Shown: one piece after another, positions 46,036 to 59,341 of the stretch
Layout: each line of letters opens with the position of its first letter
How positions within the stretch are numbered: the first letter of the stretch is position 1
Source: Mycetohabitans rhizoxinica HKI 454
Lineage (GTDB): Bacteria > Pseudomonadota > Gammaproteobacteria > Burkholderiales > Burkholderiaceae
Length of the DNA stretch: 64,000 nucleotides
Direction: 5' to 3'
Assembly (NCBI RefSeq): GCF_000198775.1
Contig: NC_014722.1
Coordinates: 1,130,222-1,194,221 of the forward strand
Notes under the pieces: generated by a model
Told to the model about the DNA's origin: nothing
Seen by the model: the letters and a program-made list of their open reading frames with translations, nothing else
The model's database searches: none
Position numbers and translations under genes: made by a program

Positions 46036-46827
46036 TCATTCGCCTGCGCTGGGCAACCCACCGGCCACCGCGTTGAAGCCGCTGTCAACATAGGTGATCT
46101 CGGCAGTAATCCCGGAGGACAGCTCCGAGAGCAGGAACGCGGCCACGTTGCCGACCTCCTCGGTAGTCACATTCCGGCGCAGCGGCGCGTTATGCTCGAC
46201 GAATTGCAGGATCTTGCCGAAGTCCTTGATGCCGCTGGCCGCCAGCGTTTTGATCGGACCCGCCGAGATACCGTTGACGCGCACGCCGCGCGGCCCGAGC
46301 GAGGCCGCCAGGTAGCGCACGCTGGCTTCCAGCGAGGCCTTGGCAAGTCCCATTGTGTTGTAGTGCGGCACCACGCGCTCGGCGCCCAGGTACGTCAACG
46401 TCAGCAATGACGCGGTGTCCGCCAGCATCGGCGCAGCAGCCTTGACCATGGCTGGGAAGCTGTAGGCGGAAATGTCATGCGCGATGCGGAACCCTTCGCG
46501 CGACAGGCCGTCCAGGAAATCGCCCGCGATCGCCTCGCGCGGCGCGAAGCCGATCGAGTGCACGAGCCCGTCCAGGCTGTCCCAGTGCTGCTTCAGCGAC
46601 GCGAACAGCGCGTTGATCTGTGCGTCGTCGGCCACATCGCAAGGCAAGACCAACTCGCTGCCGAATCCGGCGGCGAACTCGGTGATGCGCTCCTTGAAGC
46701 GTTCGTCCACGTAGGTGAACGCAAGCTCGGCGCCTTCGCGGTGCGCAGCCTGAGCAATACCGTACGCGATCGAGCGGTTCGACAGCAGACCTGTGATGAG
46801 GATGCGTTTGCCAGCCAGAAAACCCAT
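46036..46827 (-). CDS. fabI: Enoyl-ACP reductase (NADH)
   Basis: The 263-residue FabI catalyses the last reduction of each fatty-acid elongation cycle. Diagnostic are [21 protein letters not shown], the catalytic Tyr/Lys pair in [19 protein letters not shown] and [11 protein letters not shown]. It is the target of triclosan-type inhibitors. Its length is standard and the start is unambiguous. Confidence 0.95.
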   Translation of the reverse strand: MGFLAGKRILITGLLSNRSIAYGIAQAAHREGAELAFTYVDERFKERITEFAAGFGSELVLPCDVADDAQINALFASLKQHWDSLDGLVHSIGFAPREAIAGDFLDGLSREGFRIAHDISAYSFPAMVKAAAPMLADTASLLTLTYLGAERVVPHYNTMGLAKASLEASVRYLAASLGPRGVRVNGISAGPIKTLAASGIKDFGKILQFVEHNAPLRRNVTTEEVGNVAAFLLSELSSGITAEITYVDSGFNAVAGGLPSAGE

Positions 46828-46962
46828 GAATACTCCCTATGTCAATCGTATGCCGATCGGGGCCGCCGGCGGCATGTCGCGCAACGGTGAGCAGTGCCCG
46901 ATGCCGGTGCGGCGCCCGATTTTCTATAGAATTGTCGCACAGCGCAACCCTGGACCGTTTCC

Positions 46963-48840
46963 ATGACCCTTGGCCCGCGATGGCTCCATCGTCGATTGCA
47001 GTCTTGTCTCATCGCCGCTTTACTGGTCACCTCTGGACTGGCCGCGCCCGCCGCGCAGGGTGCCTATGCGATCGCACAGTACGGCGAGCCGAAGTATGCA
47101 CAGGGTTTTTCGCACTTTGACTACGTCAATCCCGACGCCCCGAAGGGTGGCACGCTGACGTTGGCCAACCCGAACCGGCTCACGAGTTTCGACAAGTTCA
47201 ATCCGTTCACGCTGCGCGGCAACGTCGCGCCCGGCATCGACTTGATGTTCGAGACGCTGATGACCGGCAGCGCGGACGAGTTAGCGTCGGCCTACGGCCT
47301 GCTGGCCGATAACGTGCAGATTGCGCCGGACCGGCTGTGTGCGACGTTCCATTTGAATCCGAAGGCGCGCTTCTCGAACGGCGACCCGGTGCAGGCGGAG
47401 GACGTCAAGTTTTCGTTCGATACGCTCAAGAGCCCGTTGGCCGCCCCGCAATTTGCCGCAGTGTTCGGCGATATCACGCGCGCGGTGGTGGTCGACGCCG
47501 CGACGGTCCGGTTCGAGTTCAAGCGTCCGAATCGGGAATTGCCGCTGCTGGCCGGCAGTGTGCCCGTGTTCTCGCGTAAGTGGGGACTGCGCGTGGATGG
47601 CTCGCGTATTCCATTTGACCAGCTGGCGTTCGAGCCACCGATCGCCAGCGGCCCGTACCTGATCGAGCGCTACGACAATGGCCGCACCATCACGTTAAAG
47701 CGGGACCCGCACTATTGGGCAGCTGGGCTGCCGGTGCGGCGCGGCATGTACAACTTCGAGCGGATCACATACAAGCTCTATGCGGATAACGTCGCCAAGC
47801 TCGAAGCCTTCAAGGCCGGAGAATTTGACGTAAATGTCGAGTACATTGCCCGCCAATGGGTGCGCGGCTATGTCGGCAAGCGGTTGCGCAGCGGTGAGTT
47901 GGTCAAGCGCGAGTTCCGCCATCACAATAGTGCGGGCATGCAGGGTTTCGTGGTCAACACGCGGCGTGCGCTGTTCCGCGATGTGCGGGTGCGGCGCGCG
48001 CTCGATCTGGCGCTTGACTTCGAATGGCTGAACCGGCAACTGTTTTATGGACAGTACACCCGGTTGAACAGTTATTTTGCCAATGGTGTGCTGGCCGCGC
48101 GCGGCACGCCGGATGCGGCCGAGCTGGCCATCCTCGCGCCGTTGCGCGCGCAACTCGATCCGGCCGTGTTCGGGCCTTTGCCGGCGCAGCCGGTCACCGC
48201 GCCGCCTCCCCACTCGCTACGGGCCAATTTGCTTCAGGCGCGTGAACTGCTCGCCCAGGTGGGCTGGACGTACCGCGACGGTGCATTGCGCGCACGCGAC
48301 GGCACGCCGTTCGAATTCGAGATCATTGACGATTCGGGCGGCGGCATGGCACAGGTCGCGGCGCCGTATATCCGCAACCTGCAAAAGCTCGGCATCCGGG
48401 TCACGTACCGGCAGCTGGACTATGCGGTGCTGCAGAAGCGGCTGGACGCATTCGATTTCGACATGACCGCGTTGCGCTATCCAGATGTCGCGGTGCCGGG
48501 CTCGGAGCAACTAGCGCGTTTTGGCAGCCATGCGGCTGACGAGCCGGGCTCGGACAATTTGTTCGGCCTGAAATCGCCTGCGATCGATGCCATCTTGCAC
48601 GCGCTGCTGGCCGCGCGCACGATGGATGAGCTGGTGGCGGCAAGCCGCGCGCTGGACCGCGTGCTGTTGCACGGCTATTACGTGGTGCCGCAATGGTACA
48701 GTTCGGTACACCGGATCGCCTATCGCCGCACGCTAGCGTATCCCCGGAGCGGGCCGCCTAACTACACCGCCGAGGAGTGGGTCCGCTCGCTGTGGTGGCA
48801 GGCGCCGCAGGACCGCCCATCCTCGAATGACGCACCCTGA
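46963..48840 (+). CDS. yejA: Periplasmic oligopeptide/microcin C-binding protein YejA
   Basis: The 625-residue protein has a signal peptide (LIAALLVTSGLAAPAAQGAYA) and is a solute-binding protein family 5 member (FDKFNPFTLRGNVAPGIDLMFETLMTG, HLNPKARFSNGDPVQAEDVKFSFDT). The arrangement yejA-yejB-yejE-yejF on the same strand identifies the YejABEF importer for oligopeptides, including peptide-nucleotide antibiotics. yejB starts 6 nt after it. Confidence 0.92.
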   Translation: MTLGPRWLHRRLQSCLIAALLVTSGLAAPAAQGAYAIAQYGEPKYAQGFSHFDYVNPDAPKGGTLTLANPNRLTSFDKFNPFTLRGNVAPGIDLMFETLMTGSADELASAYGLLADNVQIAPDRLCATFHLNPKARFSNGDPVQAEDVKFSFDTLKSPLAAPQFAAVFGDITRAVVVDAATVRFEFKRPNRELPLLAGSVPVFSRKWGLRVDGSRIPFDQLAFEPPIASGPYLIERYDNGRTITLKRDPHYWAAGLPVRRGMYNFERITYKLYADNVAKLEAFKAGEFDVNVEYIARQWVRGYVGKRLRSGELVKREFRHHNSAGMQGFVVNTRRALFRDVRVRRALDLALDFEWLNRQLFYGQYTRLNSYFANGVLAARGTPDAAELAILAPLRAQLDPAVFGPLPAQPVTAPPPHSLRANLLQARELLAQVGWTYRDGALRARDGTPFEFEIIDDSGGGMAQVAAPYIRNLQKLGIRVTYRQLDYAVLQKRLDAFDFDMTALRYPDVAVPGSEQLARFGSHAADEPGSDNLFGLKSPAIDAILHALLAARTMDELVAASRALDRVLLHGYYVVPQWYSSVHRIAYRRTLAYPRSGPPNYTAEEWVRSLWWQAPQDRPSSNDAP

Positions 48841-48846
48841 ACCGGC

Positions 48847-49887
48847 ATGTGGAGCTACATCCTGAAGCGCCTGTTGTTGATGATCCCGACGCTGTTCGGC
48901 GTCTTGACGCTGACCTTTGTCGTGATCCAGTTCGTGCCCGGCGGCCCGGTCGAGCAGACCGTGCGCGAGTTGCGCAAGGGGCAGGAGCAGGGCGTCGCGC
49001 CGTTCGGCATGAGGGCGCACGCCGGCGTCGACGCGCAACAGATCGCGCAATTGAAGAAGCTATATGGTTTCGACAAGCCACCTCTGGAGCGCTACGCGTT
49101 GATGCTATCGCGTTACGCGCGATTCGATCTCGGTGACAGCTACTTCCGGCATCAAAGCGTCTGGTCGCTGGTGGTCTCCAAGCTGCCGGTGTCGATCAGC
49201 ATCGGGCTATGGACGTTCTTGTTGACCTATCTGATATCGGTGCCGCTGGGCATTGCGAAGGCAGTGCGCAACGGTTCGCGCTTTGATCTGTGGACCAGTA
49301 TCGTCGTGCTGGTTGGCTACGCGATTCCCGGCTTTGTGCTCGGTGTGCTGCTGCTGGTGTTGTTCGGCGGTGGCACGTTCTTGCAGTGGTTTCCGTTGCG
49401 CGGGCTGACATCGGACAACTGGTCGCAGCTCAGCATGTTGGGTAAGATCGCTGACTACCTGTGGCATATCGCGCTGCCGGTGACCGCGTCGGTGGTCGGC
49501 AGTTTTGCGGTGGTCACGATGTTGACCAAGAACGCTTTTCTTGACCAGATCCGTCGCCAGTACGTGCTGACGGCGCGTGCCAAGGGCCTGCCCGAGCGCC
49601 GCGTGCTGTTCACGCACGTGCTGCGCAACGCGATGCTGCCGCTCGTCGTCGGCTTTCCCGCAGCATTCATTGGCGCATTCTTTACTGGCAGCTTGTTGAT
49701 CGAGACGCTGTTCTCGCTCGATGGCCTGGGGTTGCTGTCCTATGAATCGGTGCTGCGGCGCGACTACCCGGTGGTACTCGGCACGCTGTATCTCTTTACG
49801 CTAATTGGGCTCATCACGCAGCTGATTTCCGACCTGTGCTACGTGCTGGTTGACCCAAGGATCCAATTTGACAATCTGGAGCGTTGA
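48847..49887 (+). CDS. yejB: Oligopeptide ABC transporter permease YejB
   Basis: The 346-residue permease has six or so membrane segments. It has the DppB-type signature MWSYILKRLLLMIPTLFGVLTLTFVVIQFVPGGPVEQTVREL and the EAA loop YVLTARAKGLPERRVLFTHVLRNAMLPLV that contacts the ATPase. It starts 6 nt after yejA and ends 1 nt before yejE. Confidence 0.93.
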   Translation: MWSYILKRLLLMIPTLFGVLTLTFVVIQFVPGGPVEQTVRELRKGQEQGVAPFGMRAHAGVDAQQIAQLKKLYGFDKPPLERYALMLSRYARFDLGDSYFRHQSVWSLVVSKLPVSISIGLWTFLLTYLISVPLGIAKAVRNGSRFDLWTSIVVLVGYAIPGFVLGVLLLVLFGGGTFLQWFPLRGLTSDNWSQLSMLGKIADYLWHIALPVTASVVGSFAVVTMLTKNAFLDQIRRQYVLTARAKGLPERRVLFTHVLRNAMLPLVVGFPAAFIGAFFTGSLLIETLFSLDGLGLLSYESVLRRDYPVVLGTLYLFTLIGLITQLISDLCYVLVDPRIQFDNLER

Positions 49888-49888
49888 C

Positions 49889-51007
49889 GTGAGATTGCGT
49901 GCAAAGTCTGGCCACGGGGCCGGCCCGGATGCGATGGTGCGCGGCGCCGTGCCGGCGCTCGCGTCGCCGTCGCCTTACCAGCGGCTGTGGCGCCGCTTCA
50001 AGCGCAACCGCATCGGCTATTGGAGTTGGGTTGTCTTCGTCGCGCTGTATGCATTTAGCCTGTGCGGCTTTTTCGTGTCGAACGACCGGCCTTTGATCGT
50101 GCGCTATCAGCATGCACTGTATTTCCCATTGTTTCAGACGTATCCGGAAACCACGTTTGGCGGGCAGTTTCCCACCCCGACCGATTATCTTGACCCGTAT
50201 ATTCGCGCGCGTTTCGAGCAACCAGGTCATTTCGCCCTCTATCCACTGAACCACTACTCGTACGATACGCTGAATTATTTTTCGCCAGTGCCCAATCCCG
50301 CGCCGCCGTCGCGCGAGAACTGGCTCGGGACCGACGGCCAGGGGCGCGATGTATTCGCGCGCCTACTGTACGGCTTTGCTGTGTCGGTATCGTTTGGACT
50401 GGCACTGACGGCGATCGGTACGCTGCTGGGCATCGTAATCGGAGCACTGCAGGGGTACTTCGGCGGACGCATCGATTTGGCGGGGCAGCGGCTGACCGAG
50501 ATTTGGGGTTCGTTGCCGGAGCTGTATTTGCTGATCATCTTCGCCTCGATTTTCGAACCCAGCCTCACGCTGCTGCTGGTACTGCTGTCGCTGTTCGGAT
50601 GGATGGGGCTGGCCGCCTACGTGCGCGCAGAGTTCCTGCGCAACCGCACGCTCGACTATGTGAAGGCGGCGCGCGCGATGGGGCTGTCGCACTGGCAAAT
50701 CATCCGCCGGCACGTGATGCCCAACAGCATGACGCCGGTCATCACGTTCCTGCCGTTCCGCATGAGCGCGTCGATCTTGGCGTTGACGAGCCTGGACTTC
50801 CTCGGTCTTGGCGTGCCGTCACCCACGCCCAGCCTCGGTGAGTTGCTTGCGCAAGGCAAGGCGAACCTGGACGCATGGTGGATCTCAATGTCGACGTTCG
50901 GTGTCCTGGTGCTGACGCTGACGCTACTCACGTTCATGGGCGATGCGTTGCGCAATGCGCTCGATGCCCGGCTGGCCGATGCGCTGGGCGTGGCGGGCGG
51001 GCAGTGA
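49889..51007 (+). CDS. yejE: Oligopeptide ABC transporter permease YejE
   Basis: From GTG 49889 the product is 372 residues. It has an N-terminal membrane segment (YWSWVVFVALYAFSLCGFF), the periplasmic segment typical of YejE, and the DppC-type domain with EAA loop DYVKAARAMGLSHWQIIRRHVMPNSMTPVI. The start is chosen because it lies one base after the yejB stop behind GGAG; the frame beginning at 49850 overlaps yejB. Confidence 0.9.
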   Translation: MRLRAKSGHGAGPDAMVRGAVPALASPSPYQRLWRRFKRNRIGYWSWVVFVALYAFSLCGFFVSNDRPLIVRYQHALYFPLFQTYPETTFGGQFPTPTDYLDPYIRARFEQPGHFALYPLNHYSYDTLNYFSPVPNPAPPSRENWLGTDGQGRDVFARLLYGFAVSVSFGLALTAIGTLLGIVIGALQGYFGGRIDLAGQRLTEIWGSLPELYLLIIFASIFEPSLTLLLVLLSLFGWMGLAAYVRAEFLRNRTLDYVKAARAMGLSHWQIIRRHVMPNSMTPVITFLPFRMSASILALTSLDFLGLGVPSPTPSLGELLAQGKANLDAWWISMSTFGVLVLTLTLLTFMGDALRNALDARLADALGVAGGQ

Positions 51008-51061
51008 CGTGGTGCCCGCCGGCGCCGTGTCGTCGCGCTGCCCGGGTAGCGGCCTGATGAA

Positions 51062-52741
51062 ATGAACCCTACGATCACAATGACGCAAACATTCCCGCCG
51101 ACAGGCGAGGTGGCCGCTCCGTCGGTTCAGTCGCAGCCGCTGCTGTCGATCGAGCACTTGCAGGTGCGTTTCGGCGACTCGATCGCCGTTCATGACCTAA
51201 GCCTGGCCATTGGCCGGGGGGAGCGGGTCGCGTTGGTCGGCGAATCCGGATCGGGCAAGACCGTGACCGCGCTGTCTGTGTTGCGTCTGCTGCACGACGC
51301 GCAACTGGACGGCGCCATCCGTTTCGCTGGCGAAGATCTGCTTACGTTGAGCGAAAGGCGCATGCGCGGTGTGCGCGGTGCCCAGATCGCGATGATTTTT
51401 CAGGAGCCGATGAGCGCGCTCAATCCGTTGTATACGATCGGCAAGCAAATCATCGAATCGATCCGATGGCATGACGGCGTGGACGAGCGCCAGGCGCGGT
51501 GCCGAGCGATCGCGTTGCTCGCCCGTACCGGCATCGACGACGCGCCTCGGCGGGTGGACGACTACCCGCACCAGCTCTCCGGCGGCCAGCGGCAGCGGGC
51601 AATGATCGCGATGGCGCTCGCGTGCCGGCCCCAGTTGCTGCTCGCGGACGAGCCGACTACGGCACTGGATGTGACCATTCGTGGCCAGATCGTAAAGTTG
51701 CTACTCGAGTTGCAGCAGACACGCGACATTCATCCCCACGGCATGGCGGTGCTACTGATCACTCATGACCTGAATCTGGTGCGACGCTTTGCGCAGCGCG
51801 TTGCGGTAATGGAGCAGGGCAGACTCGTGGAGACGGGCGCTGTCGAGCAAATTTTCTCCGCGCCGCAGCATCCGTACACGCAGCGGTTGCTGGCGAGTCG
51901 GCCAGTGCGCAACATCTTGCCGGTGTTGCCGATCGCGCCGGTGCTGCTGGAGGCGCGCGACATTCGCGTGTCGTTCCCCAAGCGGCGTCGCACCATCGCC
52001 GAGTGGTTCGCGCCGCGCCGTTTCGTGGCGCTAGATGGCGCCAGCGTCGCCGTGCGCCAGGGTGAGACGCTAGGCGTGGTGGGCGAATCCGGCTCCGGAA
52101 AAACGACGTTGGCGATGGCGTTGCTTGGCCTGCAGCACATCGATACCGGCACGATTGAGTTCCGCGGCCGACCGCTGGGCTCGTTCCGTGGACGCCAGCG
52201 GCGTGCGTTGCGTGCGCAGATTCAGGTCGTCTTTCAAGATCCGTTCAATTCGCTTTCGCCGCACCAGACAGTTGAGCAAATCGTCGGCGAAGGACTTGCG
52301 CTGCATGCGCCAGGCCTGGACGAGGCCGCACGGCGCGCAAAGGTGATCGCCACATTGCGGGAGGTTGGCATCGATCGCACCGCATTGTTACGCTATCCGC
52401 ATGAATTCTCCGGCGGGCAGCGTCAGCGGATCGCTATTGCGCGCGCCCTCATCGTCGAGCCGCAGGTCCTGGTGCTGGACGAGCCGACTAGTGCGCTTGA
52501 CGTGTCAATTCAACAGCAAGTGCTGCATTTGCTGTCTCGGTTGCAACAAAAGTACAACCTCGGCTATGTGTTTATCTCACACGATCTGGAGGTTATCGCA
52601 GCGATCGCACACCGGATTGTCGTCATCCAGGGCGGCATGATTGTCGAAACCGCGCCCACCGACGCGTTGCTGCATGGGCCGACTCATCCTTACACCCGTA
52701 AATTATTGAAAGCTGCCAAGTTTGATGCGCAGTCGGACTAG
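51062..52741 (+). CDS. yejF: Fused double ATPase YejF of the oligopeptide importer
   Basis: The 559-residue protein contains two complete ABC ATPase units. The first has Walker A GESGSGKT near residue 61, LSGGQRQRAMIAMALACRP and LLADEPTTALD. The second has GESGSGKTTLAMALLG near 342, FSGGQRQRIAIARALIVEP and LVLDEPTSALD. Oligopeptide C-terminal signatures (HPYTQRLL, HPYTRKLL) end each half. It energises YejBE at the inner membrane. Confidence 0.95.
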   Translation: MNPTITMTQTFPPTGEVAAPSVQSQPLLSIEHLQVRFGDSIAVHDLSLAIGRGERVALVGESGSGKTVTALSVLRLLHDAQLDGAIRFAGEDLLTLSERRMRGVRGAQIAMIFQEPMSALNPLYTIGKQIIESIRWHDGVDERQARCRAIALLARTGIDDAPRRVDDYPHQLSGGQRQRAMIAMALACRPQLLLADEPTTALDVTIRGQIVKLLLELQQTRDIHPHGMAVLLITHDLNLVRRFAQRVAVMEQGRLVETGAVEQIFSAPQHPYTQRLLASRPVRNILPVLPIAPVLLEARDIRVSFPKRRRTIAEWFAPRRFVALDGASVAVRQGETLGVVGESGSGKTTLAMALLGLQHIDTGTIEFRGRPLGSFRGRQRRALRAQIQVVFQDPFNSLSPHQTVEQIVGEGLALHAPGLDEAARRAKVIATLREVGIDRTALLRYPHEFSGGQRQRIAIARALIVEPQVLVLDEPTSALDVSIQQQVLHLLSRLQQKYNLGYVFISHDLEVIAAIAHRIVVIQGGMIVETAPTDALLHGPTHPYTRKLLKAAKFDAQSD

Positions 52742-52878
52742 TGGAAACTAATAAACATATAAGAATAATTGAAATTGTCTATTTTCTTTGACAGCGTAAT
52801 AAACACTGGTTAGTATCGTCCCAACTTTTCCGCATCCCCCTGATTTTTCAGGGCTTCCCAGAAAATACTACCGACCCG

Positions 52879-53562
52879 ATGCAGCATATCAACTTGAAGC
52901 AAGCTTGCGCTCGAATTGTTGCTAGCGTGTTCCTCGGCGCGCTGATGGCTGGAGTAAGTGGGGCGTACGCCGACGAAACAGGTAGCCGCAAGCAAAACGT
53001 CAACATAGGGCTAGGTTTACAGCCGTTGGCGGCACAAAACGGCACGACGCAGGGCGGTGCCCAGGAATCCCACCAAAGCGCAAGCCAGACTTTTTCTTCA
53101 AACACCCATTCATTTCTTTCCGGCATGGCCGCCAAGGCCGGTGACGTGGTGGTCGGCGCGCTTAACATGATCGGGGTGCGTTATCGATGGGGGGGTGACT
53201 CGCCCAGTTCGGGTCTCGATTGCAGCGGCTTTGTCCGTTACGTGTTCCAAGACACGCTCGGCCTGACGTTGCCGCGTCGTGCGGAGGAAATGAGCCGCGT
53301 CGGCGAGAAGGTCAAGATGAGCGAATTGAAGCCGGGCGACTTGGTGTTCTTCAACACGATGCGTCGCACGTTCTCGCACGTGGGCATCTATATCGGCGAC
53401 AACAAATTCGTGCATTCGCCGTCGACCGGCAGTACGATTCGCGTCGATGAACTGGATAGCGGATACTGGGAGAAACGGTTTACCGGCGCGCGTCGGCTTG
53501 ACGCCGCGTATCCGAAGGCCGACGCGTTGCGGCAACGCGTCAGCGCATCGACGTCGGACTGA
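52879..53562 (+). CDS. Secreted NlpC/P60 (C40) peptidase
   Basis: The 227-residue protein has a signal peptide (ARIVASVFLGALMAGVSGAYA), a ~70-residue low-complexity linker, and an NlpC/P60 domain with catalytic Cys in SSGLDCSGFVRYVF and His in TFSHVGIYIGDNKFVH. Such enzymes cut peptidoglycan stem peptides. The start region overlaps a weak -10. It lies between yejF and the patatin gene, convergent with the latter. Confidence 0.92.
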   Translation: MQHINLKQACARIVASVFLGALMAGVSGAYADETGSRKQNVNIGLGLQPLAAQNGTTQGGAQESHQSASQTFSSNTHSFLSGMAAKAGDVVVGALNMIGVRYRWGGDSPSSGLDCSGFVRYVFQDTLGLTLPRRAEEMSRVGEKVKMSELKPGDLVFFNTMRRTFSHVGIYIGDNKFVHSPSTGSTIRVDELDSGYWEKRFTGARRLDAAYPKADALRQRVSASTSD

Positions 53563-53594
53563 ACGCTCCCGGCCGGGTGACACATGCCTGTGCG

Positions 53595-54518
53595 TTACTG
53601 CGGGCGGGCCAGCGCCAGCTTTTGCTGCAATTGCGGAAAGATCCGATTGACGGCCTCTTCTCCGGCGAGAATTGCCGCGTTCCGCTGGCCGAAATCGCTG
53701 CCGCTCATCGCGGCGAGATTGGGATGGACTACGACATCCGCATATTTGTCGAGTTCGTAGGCTTTGATCGACTGTCCCATGATCGTGAAAGTCTGCATCA
53801 GCACGTCGAACGAGCTGTGTGTCAGACCGTTTTCCGGGCGCTGCGAGATGTCGATGGCGATCACGAAATCGGCCCCCATCTTGCGGGCGAACACGGCCGG
53901 CACCGGGCTGACCAGGCCACCGTCAACATATTCGCGATCACCGATGCGCACCGGCTCGAATATCGACGGCACGCTGCACGAAGCACGTACCGCGATGCCG
54001 GTATTGCCCCGCTGAAACAGGATCGGCTGACCGCTTTTCAGGTCGGTTGCCACGATGCCCAGTGGACGGGCCATCTTTTCGATCGGCCGGTTGTTCAGCG
54101 TGGTGTTGATATAGTTCTGCAGCGCGACGCCCTTGAGGAAGCCGCGTGAGCGCAAGGGCAGCGCCCAGTCGCTGATCGCCGCCTCGTTCATCGTCAACGC
54201 AAGCTTGTTCATCTGCAGGCCGGTCATACCGGACGCGTACAAGGCTGCGATGACTGAGCCGGCGCTGGTGCCGACAACAATATCGGCATCGATGCCGCGC
54301 GCCTCGAGCGCCTTAATGACACCGATGTGGGCGAAACCGCGCGCCGCGCCTGCGCCGAGCGCCAGCCCGATCTTTAGCGGGCGGGCCGGCGCGGCGGGCG
54401 GCAGCGAAGGGGCGGCCATATTGGAGCGGGTCTTAGGGCCGGTGCATGCGGCAAGCAGCGCGGCCGTCGCGGCACCGAGCAAGCGGCGGCGGGCGGGCGA
54501 AACAGCGGACAGCTTCAA
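53595..54518 (-). CDS. Patatin-like phospholipase, predicted lipoprotein (RssA-like)
   Basis: The 307-residue protein from TTG 54518 begins with a lipoprotein signal ending in LLAAC. It has the patatin oxyanion loop GAGAARGFAHIG, the nucleophile GTSAGS and the catalytic Asp in VDGGL. It should hydrolyse phospholipid acyl chains in the periplasm. The TTG is preferred because GGAG lies 6 nt upstream and a clean signal follows; the frame beginning at 54683 adds an implausible 55-residue tail. I see no reason to doubt activity. Confidence 0.82.
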   Translation of the reverse strand: MKLSAVSPARRRLLGAATAALLAACTGPKTRSNMAAPSLPPAAPARPLKIGLALGAGAARGFAHIGVIKALEARGIDADIVVGTSAGSVIAALYASGMTGLQMNKLALTMNEAAISDWALPLRSRGFLKGVALQNYINTTLNNRPIEKMARPLGIVATDLKSGQPILFQRGNTGIAVRASCSVPSIFEPVRIGDREYVDGGLVSPVPAVFARKMGADFVIAIDISQRPENGLTHSSFDVLMQTFTIMGQSIKAYELDKYADVVVHPNLAAMSGSDFGQRNAAILAGEEAVNRIFPQLQQKLALARPQ

Positions 54519-54656
54519 CGAAATCTCCAGCACGATGGGCGCACAGGTCGGTGTTGCCGTGACACGGCAACGACGGTGTCCCGCGCGCATTATAGGCGCA
54601 TTACCTTGACTAGGCGCATTGCCCTGACATTGCCCGGGGCGTCGCGGCCGCACCGG

Positions 54657-56150
<1,494 letters not shown>

Positions 56151-56223
56151 GCGAGGTGACAAAATTTTGAGTCAAGGGGCTTTACAAATGGTCGGTTTGT
56201 CCCTAAGAATCTCGTTCTCTGTC

Positions 56224-56299
<76 letters not shown>

Positions 56300-56364
56300 A
56301 GACATAGTCAACAGAAAGCCGAAGTAGTCCAGAAAGCCTTGGGAAATCAAGGCTTTTTCTAATT

Positions 56365-56541
56365 TTACGGTCCTACATTCCCCTCCGCTACGCGCTCGGA
56401 TGAACGCCCGTACTGCCAGCGTTTCAGGCGTGCGATTTCGGCCAGCAGTCGCGCAATGGTTTCGTCGCGCGAGGCGACGATACGCTTCAGTGCGTCGATG
56501 TTATCGGGCAGATGGCTGGCATGCTCGGCCGTGTAAAGCAT
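56365..56541 (-). pseudogene. IS66 TnpC, N-terminal fragment
   Basis: The 58-codon frame [44 protein letters not shown] is the leucine-zipper-like start of IS66 TnpC transposases. It then runs into a stop at 56365, so the DDE domain of the usual ~520 residues is missing. Confidence 0.75.
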
Positions 56542-56573
56542 GCTCGTGTACTCGTGAGTGCCGGCGCACCGCC

Positions 56574-56920
56574 TCATGCGGCGCGTGTGGGCTGCCACGT
56601 TCTTTCAGGGTGTCGCCAATCGATGCCCTCCAAAAGCATGCAGAGTTGGGTTGGCGAGAGGTGGACGCTGCCCGATTCGCTTGCGTCCATACAAAGCGTC
56701 CTCGCTCCAGACGCTTCGCATACAGGTTCATGCCGTCGCCGCTCCACCATAGGACTTTGATAAGGTCACCGCGGCGTGCGCGAAACACGAACACATGCCC
56801 GGCGAAGGGATCATGCTCGAGCGTTGATTGGACCAGCGCAGCCAGGCCATCCATTCCACGCCGCATATCAGTTACGCCCGCGGCCAGCCACACGCGCGTT
56901 CTTGTGGGAAGGCCGATCAC
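56574..56920 (-). pseudogene. IS66 TnpB (Orf2), frameshifted
   Basis: The frame from GTG 56920 reads [31 protein letters not shown], then [35 protein letters not shown], the TnpB core. The usual end [30 protein letters not shown] lies in another frame after about 56670. It overlaps the tnpA stop by the GTGA junction. One indel separates the parts. Confidence 0.8.
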
Positions 56921-57142
56921 GGTGCTGAACGTAACGTCGAAAGCACCGTCCTGAGCACGCCTAGGTCCAGCGGTCCATCAAAACGAACCCGAACACTGCC
57001 ACTCTCGACTACCAGGGCCGATGTTGCCGGTGCAGGCACCGGCAACTGCACAGGAATAAACGTTTGGTCAGGCTGCTGTCAAGCGCATCTGAAATTTGAG
57101 CCACTTCGCGCGTGATCGCGCAAAGTAAAAGTGAGCCAATCG

Positions 57143-58989
<1,847 letters not shown>

Positions 58990-59036
58990 ATTTACTTTGC
59001 GCGAAGTGGCTCATTTTTACTTTGCGCGCAACACTG

Positions 59037-59279
59037 CAAAAGCGTGGCCTCTTGGCCGAAACCATCAATGGCCTCTACAAAGCAGAATTGATCCATAAAC
59101 GCGGACCTTGGAAAACCAAAGCTGACGCCGAATTAGCCACGCTCGAATGAATCGCCTGGTTCAACCATCATCGATTGCAGGAATCGCTGGGCTATATTCC
59201 GCCAGATAAAGCTGAGGCAAACTACTATCGGCAACTCATGCAAAAGTCCAATCCCTCAACCTTTACTTCCTTGCCATAG
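59037..59279 (+). pseudogene. IS3-family transposase remnant (OrfB C-terminus)
   Basis: The frame reads KRGLLAETINGLYKAELIHKRGPWKTKADAELATLE, a TGA at 59148-59150 (in place of Trp), then IAWFNHHRLQESLGYIPPDKAEANYYRQL to a TAG at 59277. This is the end of an IS3-type OrfB integrase core. Only the last ~75 residues survive. Confidence 0.8.
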
Positions 59280-59341
59280 CCTCCACAAAAACCGGGGCGA
59301 TTCAACAATGCTGCGCCTCGCTTTAGGCATATCGCTAGACT

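Larger units (their letters stand above)
56365..57112 (-). mobile_element. Truncated IS66-family element
   Basis: Parts of three IS66 genes are present in the order tnpA-tnpB-tnpC on the minus strand. There is the C-terminus of TnpA (56917-57070, ending [15 protein letters not shown]). TnpB is nearly complete but frameshifted (56574-56920). The first ~58 codons of TnpC remain (56365-56541). The element is cut at the right by an IS21 copy and has lost the TnpC catalytic part. Confidence 0.8.
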